Source: Deinandra increscens subsp. villosa (taxonomy: Eukaryota > Streptophyta > Magnoliopsida > Asterales > Asteraceae). From it: a stretch of 64,000 nucleotides of DNA. Of this stretch, positions 11,320-21,700 are shown in pieces (position 1 is the first letter of the stretch; each line of letters starts with the position of its first letter). The notes under the pieces were generated by a model. It was not told the DNA's origin and made no database searches. It saw only the letters and a list, made by a program, of their open reading frames with translations. The stretch spans positions 59,828,429 through 59,892,428 of the forward strand of contig JBCNJP010000006.1 of assembly GCA_039602395.1 (NCBI GenBank), in the 5' to 3' direction. Both the position numbers and the translations under genes were made by a program.

Positions 11320-13662
11320 ATGGCTACTTCACTCCAATCTTATCTTCTTCTCTGTTTCCTTTTTATCTTCTCTTTTGTATCCGTTATTCAATCGATTCAC
11401 ACTCAACAGATCGATCAAACGAAGACTTACATCATCCACGCATCTAAATCCGAAAAACCTCACACGTTTTCCACACATCACGGATGGTATTCCTCCGTTC
11501 TCCAATCAGTTTCATCTTCAGATTCATCGTCAGTTTCATCTTCGAGCAGGAAATCGGAGATCCTGTACACCTACGAGCGCTCGGTCAACGGCTTCTCCGC
11601 TAGGTTGACTCGATCTCAAGCCGCTCAGCTCCGTCGTCTTCCAGGGATACTCTCTGTAATTCCAGATCGCCGGAGAACGCTTCACACGACTCACACGCCT
11701 AATTTTCTAGGTTTAGCTGATAGTTTTGGTCTGTGGCCTAACGCGGAGTACGGAGATGATGTTATCGTTGGAGTGCTGGACACCGGGATCTGGCCGGAAC
11801 GACCTAGCTTCTCCGACGAAGGACTTCCGCCGGTCCCGTCGAGTTGGAAAGGTAGCTGTGACGTCACGTCGGATTTTCCTTCCACTGCGTGTAATCGGAA
11901 AATCATCGGCGCGAAGGCTTATTACAGAGGTTATAGCGCTGGTTTTCGAGGCCGGTTGAATGAATCGAATAGCGCTCTTTCTCCTAGGGATACGGAAGGT
12001 CATGGAACGCATACGGCCTCCACCGCCGCCGGAGCGGTGGTGAAGGACGCCGGATTTTTTGATTATGCAACCGGTGAAGCGAGAGGTATGGCGGTTAAGG
12101 CGAGAATCGCTGTTTACAAAATCTGTTGGGATAATGGTTGTTACGATTCCGATATTCTCGCGGCGATGGATCAGGCGATCGACGACGGTGTACACATCAT
12201 CTCTCTGTCAGTTGGAGCTAACGGTTACGCTCCTCACTACTACCGTGATTCGATCGCAATCGGAGCGTTTGGAGCGATGCAACACGGTATTCTCGTGTCC
12301 TGCTCCGCAGGTAATTCCGGCCCGGGGGCTTACACAGCTGTCAACATCGCTCCTTGGATTTTTACGATCGGAGCTTCTACTGTTGACCGAGAGTTTCCGG
12401 CGGATGTTGTTCTCGGAGACGGGAGACTTTACGGCGGCGTATCGCTTTACTCCGGTGACGGACTTGGAGATATTCAGTATCCGTTAGTTTACGCAGCGAA
12501 TTGCGGTGATCGGTACTGTTACTCCGGTAAACTGAACTCCACGCTAGTCGCCGGGAAAATCGTGATCTGTGACCGTGGAGGCAACGCTAGGGTTGACAAA
12601 GGGAGCGCGGTTAAGATCGCCGGAGGCGTCGGAATGATCCACACGAATCTAGACGAAAACGGCGAAGAGCTTCTCGCCGACGCTCATCTCGTCCCCGCAA
12701 CTATGCTCGGCGCCACCGCCGGTGATAAAGTCAAAGAATACGTCAAATCGGAACCCTCACCGACCGCCACGATCGTGTTCCGAGGCACGGTGATCGGAAC
12801 CTCGCCGTCCGCGCCACGCGTGGCGTCGTTCTCGAGCCGCGGACCAAACTACCGCACGGCGGAGATTCTCAAACCGGACGTGATAGCTCCGGGTGTGAAC
12901 ATTTTAGCGGGCTGGACCGGGTACACCAGCCCGACTAGTTTGGATACGGACTCGAGACGGGTCGATTTCAATATTATATCTGGGACCTCGATGTCGTGTC
13001 CTCACGTGAGTGGGCTATCCGCTTTGTTGCGGAAAGCCTACCCCACGTGGTCCCCAGCCGCGATAAAATCCGCGCTGATGACCACCGCTAAGTATTTGGA
13101 CAATATCGGAGAGAATATTATGGATCTTGCCACTGGCGTGGAATCCACACCGTTCGTTCACGGATCAGGACACGTGGACCCCAACCGAGCCCTTAATCCG
13201 GGGCTCGTATATGACGCTGGGGTCGAAGATTACGTGGCGTTCCTTTGTGCCATTGGATATGATTCGAACAAAATAGCTACTTTTGTGAAAGATCCAGTGG
13301 ATTGCAGTGTAGGGAAGTTGAGTAGTCCCGGGGATCTAAACTACCCATCTTTTTCGGTGGTGTTTGATTCCAAAAACGGTGGGGTTGTGAAGTACAAGAG
13401 GGTGGTGAAGAATGTGGGGAGTGATGTGGATGCGGTTTACGAGGTGAGTGTGAGTTCTCCGCCGGGTGTGGAGGTGATGGTTTCGCCGGAGAAGCTTGAG
13501 TTTAGTGAGGAGAAGACGGAGGCGGAATACGAGATCAGTTTCAGCTCCGGTGGTGGCGGCTCGTCCGCTTTTGGTGCCATAGAGTGGAGCAACAAGGAAC
13601 ACAGTGTAAGAAGCCCGATTGCGGTAGTTTGGAGTTCGAGTACATGGGAAATGAGCATGTAA
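11320..13662 (+). CDS. SBT1.4: Subtilisin-like serine protease, SBT1.4-like
   Basis: Intact single-exon gene of 780 residues, the normal length for plant subtilases; many SBT1 genes lack introns. A hydrophobic signal peptide covers about residues 5-25. An I9 inhibitor propeptide (about 35-122) ends before TTHTPNFLGL, the typical mature N-terminus. The catalytic set is complete: D154 in VLDTGIWPE, H228 in GHGTHTAS, N332 in SAGNSGP and S557 in SGTSMSCPHVSG. A protease-associated insert lies between H and S (about 385-470) and a fibronectin-III-like domain follows (about 670-775). The protein should be secreted to the cell wall and cleave protein substrates there. From memory the whole protein follows Arabidopsis SBT1.4 (At3g14067) closely, although orthology was not tested. 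The ATG at 11320 is the only one giving the signal peptide. No damage is visible. Confidence 0.95.
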   Translation: MATSLQSYLLLCFLFIFSFVSVIQSIHTQQIDQTKTYIIHASKSEKPHTFSTHHGWYSSVLQSVSSSDSSSVSSSSRKSEILYTYERSVNGFSARLTRSQAAQLRRLPGILSVIPDRRRTLHTTHTPNFLGLADSFGLWPNAEYGDDVIVGVLDTGIWPERPSFSDEGLPPVPSSWKGSCDVTSDFPSTACNRKIIGAKAYYRGYSAGFRGRLNESNSALSPRDTEGHGTHTASTAAGAVVKDAGFFDYATGEARGMAVKARIAVYKICWDNGCYDSDILAAMDQAIDDGVHIISLSVGANGYAPHYYRDSIAIGAFGAMQHGILVSCSAGNSGPGAYTAVNIAPWIFTIGASTVDREFPADVVLGDGRLYGGVSLYSGDGLGDIQYPLVYAANCGDRYCYSGKLNSTLVAGKIVICDRGGNARVDKGSAVKIAGGVGMIHTNLDENGEELLADAHLVPATMLGATAGDKVKEYVKSEPSPTATIVFRGTVIGTSPSAPRVASFSSRGPNYRTAEILKPDVIAPGVNILAGWTGYTSPTSLDTDSRRVDFNIISGTSMSCPHVSGLSALLRKAYPTWSPAAIKSALMTTAKYLDNIGENIMDLATGVESTPFVHGSGHVDPNRALNPGLVYDAGVEDYVAFLCAIGYDSNKIATFVKDPVDCSVGKLSSPGDLNYPSFSVVFDSKNGGVVKYKRVVKNVGSDVDAVYEVSVSSPPGVEVMVSPEKLEFSEEKTEAEYEISFSSGGGGSSAFGAIEWSNKEHSVRSPIAVVWSSSTWEMSM

Positions 13663-14143
13663 TTTCCACGAATTATCGTATTGTCCATCCGATCTGACCT
13701 GTGAACCGGTAAAAAAAATCGGATCATTCATCGGTTCGATTTTCAAAACAGCATGGTTCTGGAGTTACTACATCACAGTTAGCTCATGTAGGTTGTTGGA
13801 TGGTGGTGTTTTATGGTTTAGTTTAAGTTGGGTTTTAATCAAAATAATAACAATGTATCAATTTCTTCTCTCTTGTTGTATAAATAGCAAAACAAGTTTA
13901 AGAAAGTGTCTGTTTAATACTTATTTCCTTCTCTGTTTTTTTGTTTTCAAGAACTTTATAATTATTAAATTGACATTTGAATAGTTGGTACTCGGTAGTC
14001 GGTAGTGACCAGTAAAGCAAAGATGTATATGGTAACCGGTAACATAATGGTAAATTGGTCATATAAATTGTAATATCAACCATTTCAATATTGCATGTTC
14101 CGAAAAGGTATATGAAAAACAGATTTAGTTCCTTAACATCAAC
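13663..14143. other. 3' region of subtilase and spacer
   Basis: Presumed 3'UTR and spacer. The sequence caaaataataacaatg at about 13838-13853 could serve as a plant near-upstream polyadenylation element. No gene is seen before the tRNA. Confidence 0.4.
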
Positions 14144-14225
14144 GACGCTTTGGCCGAGTGGTTAAGGCGTGTGCCTGCTAAGTACATGGGGTTTCCCCGC
14201 GAGAGTTCGAATCTCTCAGGCGTCG
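14144..14225 (+). tRNA. tRNA-Ser(GCU)
   Basis: The 82-nt sequence folds as a complete serine tRNA. The acceptor stem is gacgctt with aggcgtc (one G-U pair), and the discriminator base is G at 14225. The A-box is tggccgagtgg. The anticodon stem tgtgc/gtaca surrounds loop ctgctaa with anticodon GCT at 14177-14179. A long variable arm is typical of Ser, and the T arm contains gagttcgaatctc. CCA is not encoded, as expected for a nuclear gene. T-rich stretches directly downstream (tttctttttt) can terminate pol III. There is no intron. Confidence 0.95.
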
Positions 14226-14969
14226 TTTCTTTTTTCAATTATTATATGAGAACATGATCCATATATATTTTTGAACTTCTTCTCCCATAAGGCCATAAAC
14301 CATTAGGACACCATTCTTAATCACCTTCGACCGTCGGTAACTATCTTTGACAACCAACTTCAAGATGCACAACCACAACCATCTCCACCACCAATTCAGA
14401 TCATCACACATCATATGGCCATAATGCCATATCATATATCCCATTCCCACAATCAATCACTCATACCATCGTTCCAACATTTCTAAGTTAGTTAAATTCA
14501 TTAAAAACCACTTAGTAAGTCTCTTTTAATCACTCCTCCATTTTAGCTGATCGTGTAGCGATGCAAACCAATATAAAACTTTAGGGAACTGTTGGCGGAT
14601 ATAGTAGCGTCTAACACGTAAGAGTCGCCCTAATTGATCATTAGAACACGTTAGAAAGCATTGGTGTCAGGTATGTGATCAAATAACCACCATTGGCCAA
14701 CATGAATCAACTATAGTCACTATTAAAGTCGACTAAAAGTACTTTCTTGTGATCAATTGTACTCCCTTAAGAGTGTTTGAACCTTAAAGTTCACAATTAG
14801 ATGGTTAATGATACCAATTGGTTAAATTTAAAGTTAACGGGTCGATTTTTGTTGGAAATGAAACTTCAAACCCGCCTAAACATACTTGAAAGGATGCTTA
14901 TTGTGTAACAAGACCATCTAAGATTAGATTGGTCATAAATGGAGTGAAAATGGCCATTAGATGAATTAG
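14226..14969. other. Intergenic, no feature seen
   Basis: Noncoding DNA without recognisable repeat ends or protein similarity, ending at the left target duplication of the next SINE (14955-14969). Confidence 0.5.
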
Positions 14970-15234
14970 TTTTTTTTTTTTTTGGAATGACATCGATCAG
15001 GTGACTTTGGTCTCACGTATAAACCTACCCTTGCGGGGCTATGTCCAAGGTCGATTACTCGGACCTCCGTGAGAACCAAGACATCCCCTCCTGAAGCTTT
15101 TTTCCTGGCAGAAACCCCCTCCTGGGAACACATGGAGTAAAACTGTCTCCTCTTGGATTAAAAACCCGGGTCACATAGTAGCTAGAGCTCTAAGAGCCAA
15201 GGGGGGTAACCACTAGGACAAATCCTAGTACTTT
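14970..15234 (-). mobile_element. tRNA-derived SINE, minus strand, with TSD
   Basis: Flanked by cattagatgaattag (14955-14969) and cattagatgaactag (15235-15249), a 15-bp target duplication with one difference. Read on the minus strand, it starts with a tRNA-like head (A-box-like tagtggttacc, then B-box-like acccgggtttttaatcc). A GC-rich body follows, and the element ends in ...tcattcc plus a poly(A) of about 14. The single mismatch between target copies suggests a moderately recent insertion. Confidence 0.75.
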
Positions 15235-15249
15235 CATTAGATGAACTAG

Positions 15250-15794
15250 TAAGTAGTAATATTATAGAATTAAAGCATACTCTTGGGTAAAGTTGACTTT
15301 TAGAAGGTCAATGGAGCTTGCATAGAGACATCCCGTTGAAGGGCAAAAACACCAAATGTGAGTACATACTAATTTCTAAAATAATGTATACTAATGTACG
15401 CACTTTATGATGAAAATAGGGTGATTTTTTTTAATTCTTGATTATTATATGATTAACAAATCATACTAACTTAACTTGATTGTAAATTATAAATGTTTAT
15501 TTCGCGACTTGCATGTTGCCACATGGATAACGCAATCATACAAAACCATTACATTGCTAAAAGGTCGCGTAAAGAAAACGAAAATAAAACCACATAACTA
15601 CTCTAATGCTTTAACTATCAACCCAAAAGCTAATAAAACATACGGGCAACTATAATAGACTAACACTTCAATTTTTGTACATAGCGTTAAAAGTTATTAA
15701 ACGAAAAAGTGATTTGCCACAAAAATACGGTCTATGCCAGTTACATTGAAGAGAAGTTAGTTGTGTTCGTATCCACACAAAAACAGCAATGGAT
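15250..15794. other. Spacer and presumed 3'UTR of the minus-strand gene
   Basis: No separate gene is seen. The right part should contain the 3'UTR of the gene whose stop codon is at 15795. Confidence 0.4.
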
Positions 15795-18700
15795 CTAATT
15801 CTTCATATCTTCATCTTCCATCTCTAACGAGAGGGCGCTTGACAGCCTTTCCACCTATTAATAAACACGAGAATATAAAATTAATCCAAACATCTTAAGT
15901 TCTTGACTAATGGTCAGGTTATAAGAAATACACAAAAAACACCAATTTGAGTTATGTTTGTATTGATCTTTTTCAGTTATTATATAGTTTTTTTTTTTCG
16001 TTTGGAGCATTTTTTTACCGAGCCACAGTATTGATAACTTCATCAGACAAATAGATACAGATACCCGCAGTAATGACAAATCTCACATTTATGTTCTTTT
16101 AAGCCAAGAATATGAAACTCAAGACCTTAATAAGCATATTAAGAGGTAAATATTTTATTTTTTTTCAGGGGTGGATTTCATTAATACCTTCATCACATGT
16201 AAAGAGCCTTAGCAGTTTAAAACTTTCAAATCAGAATAGAAAAGATCAATTGCCTAAAGCAATTCAGATATCTTATCTATATGTTTTACAACCCAAGTAA
16301 AAGAGTGATTACCAGAAGGGAATGTGGATCCTCAACATGATCCTCAAAAGGGTGCTTGAGATCCTTTCTACCTGTTATTTATATATAAACAAGCAAAATG
16401 TTCAGCAAAAAACGTGATAAAAAAAGACGATCTTGGATCATGTTCCTAGTATGTAATTTTACAACCCAAGCAAACGATGAGTGGTTACCAGAAGCAGCAG
16501 CAGTCATAGTCGTATCTGATGCAAGTCCACGGCATACCTTGGTGGGTGCAGCACGTCGACCCAACTTTAGAACAAGGCGATCCCCCACCCAATATTGTCC
16601 ATACCCTTCTGAGATTCAGAGTACAGTTTTGTTATATTTAACCACAAATAAACACAGCCCAAGGATAGGGGTATTTTTAATATATATCAAAAGCAAGGGA
16701 GGACTTAGAGATTTGCATGCGAGAAAGAGATTTTTCTAACTTTTTGACAATTTCTAAACTTCCTCTTAAGCTAATAGATATTTAAATACTGACAGTTTGA
16801 CAGATTGCATCAATAGATGAGGATTTAAACTTCTTATGTAAATGTTCCAAACCTTCTCTGTTTCCCCTGGGGGGGAGCTCGGCCTTCCATACACGTCCTC
16901 TGATTTCAACTTTGTAACCTAATAACCAACAAACAGAAGGCAATCAATAAAGATCCATCACTATAACCATAAGAGAAGACATATCAAGAAATAATAGCAA
17001 ATAAACGAGTCAGGAAACGTGGTTACCAGCAGCAACCGCTGCTTTATAGCTTGGATTCGCCATGATGAGTTCCCTAAAGAAGTCATTGCCATAGGATTCT
17101 CGTCCTCTAACTTCTGGAGGCATAACAAATGGCTTAGCAGGTCCACCACAAACCACCTTGGGGGGTGGAGCACGTCGAACACGTTCTGGAACAGTGCGAC
17201 CTTTTGCCAAGTATTCTGAGATTCAGATTACAACTTTGTTACTTCTAACCACATATATATTATACACCCCAGCCCAAGGATATGGATAGAGATATTTTAA
17301 AAATCGGATTTTCAAAAATTATAAAACACTTGCAAGCAAGGGAATTAGAGGTTTTCATGTCAGAAACTTTTTTTCTTTCAACTCTAAAAGTATGACAAAT
17401 ATCACGTTTATTTTCTTTCAACCCAAGTAAAGGAGTGATTACCAGGAGGGAACTTGCAAATGCATCTGGTGGATGGGACTTCCAGTCGAGCATCTCTGCG
17501 TCCTATATAATAAAAGTAACAATTAACAAAGCCACTTTACGTAAGAGTGCCGGTCTTTATAAAAGAAAAAAGGTTTGTGAATATTAAGAGGATTTTTTTC
17601 ATGAAGGATCAAGTTACTCTTTCATACATTCATATAAGAAAAAATCTGGATAAGTTTTAGAACCAAACCAAATGAGTGGTTACCAGAAGAAGAAGAAGCA
17701 GCAGTTGCTGATCTGCGGTTAAGAAACTGAAAACGATTCCCATAATGGGGTTTGATAGCCTTTCTACCTGTTAATTATTATAAATAAACAAAATGTTCAT
17801 AAAAAAAAACATGACGAATATGTTAAAAAAAAAAAAGACAATATGTTTTACAACCCGACACCCGAGAAAGCGAGTGGTTACCAGAAGAAGCAGCAGCAGT
17901 CGTATCTGATGCAGCCTGAACAAGATCTTCACAGGGGCGTTTGAGAGCCTTACTACCTGCAGTTCATTAAAAATGCAAGATTGCGTTTGAAGTTATTAAA
18001 CGAATATTCAATTCAATCTGCAGAAAAGCAGCAATTCAATCCAATCGTTAACTACCAATATTTGATTCTATTCAGTTGTCTAAGAACTAAAACAAAACTC
18101 TCCGCACATACGATAACACACCAATTCGATTCAAATGTCAATAACTAAAACAAAACAAGTTTGTGAATAGAAGAATTCATACTCATAGCATACATAGATA
18201 CGATGTTACAACTGGATATCCCAAACCAAGCCCAACCGTTGCAGTCCCACTAGATCGGCCCAAGAGAAACACCCAGGTGCCCAAAAAGCTCTTGGACTAG
18301 GTCCAACTTGGAGAAGAAGTTTGGAGCTCACCCACGTACTGCATGTTGCATGCACTTACCCATGTTTTTTTTAGTTATTCCCATTTTCCCACATGTTTTT
18401 CTAGTTATTCCCATTTCCCCAGTTATGCTTATTTTTAGGAGATTTTATTCGAGGTATCTGTAATTTGGCTATTTAAACTTTGGTTGGAGAATAAAACGAT
18501 ATAGAAAATTGCCCCAACTCGTTCGTTTACTTCCGTTTAATTATTGCAAGTTCATATCAATTTGGTGCTTTCATTCTCGTTCACAATGCCTCCCCGTCCT
18601 GACCCTTCCCCACCCAACGAACCGCCTTCCTTGACCGCTAAACTAGACCAACTAATCTCCGCCACCACCGCAGCCAACTCCACCGCCACTGAAAATGCGA

Positions 18701-21700
18701 CTCAGCTCGCCGCTCTACTCAAGGCTACCGAAAATCTCGCCAAGAAAATCTCGTTACAAACCGACACCAACACCATGTTGTCAAACCACCTTCAAAACCT
18801 CACCACTAAATTCACCACCAGCACCTCCCAAACCCACACTGCATCATCGTCCTCCTCCACCATACCTCCCATTCCGCCCATCCTTGCCGGTCTCAATCAA
18901 CCTTCACAGCCTTCCATTACTTCTGCTCAAACTCCATCCCACTCGTCCACCATCCTTATTGGCCAACAACCCCTTAACCAATTCCCTCATCAACCAGTCA
19001 CAGTAACCCAGCCCCCCAGTCAACCTCGTTCCCCAAAAATATCTCTTCCGCTATTTGATGGTTCTAATCCCTTGGATTGGATTTTTCAGGCCGATAACTT
19101 CTTTAATTACTACAACACTCCTATTGCCCAACGTATCTCCCTCTCGGTCTTCTATTTCACCGGAGAAGCACTGTCGTGGTATAAGCACCTAGCCACCAAC
19201 GAGATGTTGGGTACTTGGGCAACTTTTAAACGTGAATTGGAGTTACGTTTTGGGCCATCAACTTACGAGAACCATGAAGCGACGCTTTTTAAGCTTCAAC
19301 AAACGACTACGGTTGCGGAATACCAATCGGAATTCGAGAAGATCAGTAATCGCGTTAACGGTCTCTCTCCACAAACCCTAAAAAACTGCTTTATCTCGGG
19401 TTTGAGACGCGATATCCAAAACGAACTTGCAATTCTTAAGCCACTAACTCTTCATCAGGCTTGTGCGCTTGCTCGTTTGGTTGAGGATAAATTAGGTCCA
19501 CAATTTAAAACAAAAAGCCCGTTTACCTCAAAAATACCTACTTCTGCTACTGTTGCGTCTGCTTCCCATTCTCAAACAACCACTCCACTTTCTAAGACTC
19601 CCTCCACACCTCAAACTAACACACCGCCTTCCCTGCCGTTCACCCGACTCACCACCGAAGCTCTCCAACAACGTCGCCGTGACGGACTCTGTTTTCGTTG
19701 CCCTGAGAAATATTATCCCGGTCATAAGTGTTCCCCACCCCAGTTCCTACTCGTCGCCGACAACGACGACGTTGATGCCATGCCATCGGACCCAGATTCT
19801 TCCCAAATCCCAACCACAGAAACACCGCAGTTCCTCTCTCTATCCGATGCCGCTTTTTTCGGGTTGTCTTCGTCCCAAACTCTGCGTGTGCAAGGCTTCA
19901 TCCGTGATCAACCTGTCACCATATTGGTTGATTGTGGTAGCACCCACAACATAATTCAACCGCGAATTGCTTCTTCGTTGCGTTTGCCGACTGAGACTAT
20001 TTCACCTTTTTCAGTCATGGTTGGGAATGGGCAGCACATTCAGTGCTCAGGCTACTGCCCCTTCGTCAAATTGCAGGTTCAAAAGTCTGAATTTTCGCTT
20101 CCTTTTTTCGTGATTCCCGTCGAGGGAGCCGATGTAATTTTGGGAGTAACCTGGTTAAGCACCCTTGGCCGCCTCACCGCCGACTTCTCGGTACCAGAAA
20201 TTACCTTCACAAAGGATGGTCAGGAGTGTACATTACGGGGTGACCCGTTAGCCCAACCGGCCTCACCTAGTTCGCTCTCTACCATGATACGTCACAATGC
20301 CGTAGCCTCACTTCATACCCTCATTTACCAATCATCCAACCCTACATCAACAACTAACCCACCGGAATTCCATGACGACCCCCATATCGTTACCCTCCTT
20401 CAAACCTTTTCCTCCCTCTTTGCCGAAACTCATAGCTTACCCCCCAACCGACCCCATGACCACCACATTCCCCTCCTTAACGAAAATAATCCTGTCAATG
20501 TAAAGCCTTACCGCTACCCTCACTACCAAAAAGCGATTATGACCTCCTTGATCCATGAGATGCTGAATGACGGTATTATCCGGCCAAGTCAAAGTCCATT
20601 CTCTTCACCAGTGCTTTTAGTTAAAAAGAAAGATGGTTCTTGGCGTTTCTGTGTAGATTACCGGGCACTCAATGCCGTCACGGTCAAAGATCGGTTTCCT
20701 ATACCGACCATTGATGAGCTTCTTGATGAATTGCATGGTGCTACGGTATTCTCAAAGATAGATTTACGCTCCGGTTACCATCAAATCCGGGTGGCAGCCA
20801 ATGACATTCATAAAACCGCTTTCCGCACCATGGACGGCCATTACGAGTTTCTTGTAATGCCCTTCGGGCTCACCAATGCCCCATCTACCTTCCAAGCTGC
20901 TATGAATGACTTGTTTCGGGACGTTCTTCGGCGATTTGTGCTAGTTTTCTTTGACGATATACTCATTTACAGTCCGTCAAAGGAAGCTCATTATTCACAT
21001 CTGCGCTATGTATTTGAAACCTTGGTCAAGCATCAGTTCAGGGCCAAGCCATCTAAATGTGTTTTTGCAGTTTCAACTATTTCCTTCTTGGGCCACAGTA
21101 TCTCACACCATGGGGTTGCTCCTGAAGTAGATAAAATTCAAGCTATACAACAGTGGCCACAACCCACGTCCTTGACTACCCTTCGAGCATTCTTGGGACT
21201 TACCGGGTATTATCGCCGGTTCGTTCCGCACTATGCGAAGATCGCTGCACCCCTTACAGATCTGCTGAAAAACAAAACATTTAGATGGAATACTATGGCA
21301 CAGGACGCATTCTTGTCTCTTAAATCAAACATGGAGAAACTGGTGACATTGGCTCTACCTGATTTTAACCAACTCTTTGATGTCACTACGGACGCCTCAG
21401 GGGTCGCTATCGGTGCTGTGTTGTCTCAATCCAACCGTCCCATATCGTTCTTCAGCAAGAAGTTGTGTAGTACCATGCAAGGGCAATCAACATATACTAA
21501 GGAATTGTATGCTATTACCGAAGCGGTTAAGAAATGGCGTCAATACCTCCTTGGAAGGAAGTTCCGGATCTTTACCGACCACCATAGCCTTAAACATTTA
21601 CTTACCCAGACCATCCAAACTTCCACCTTCTCGCGGTAAAACCGGCGTTTGGGTTATCGTCGATCGGCTATCAAAGTTTGCTCACTTTCTAGCACTCCCT

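Noticed and set aside
11713..12195. Long open frame antisense to the subtilase gene
   Set aside because: It is the mirror of a conserved coding region with GC-rich codons. It has no recognisable protein, and the sense strand carries all catalytic motifs.
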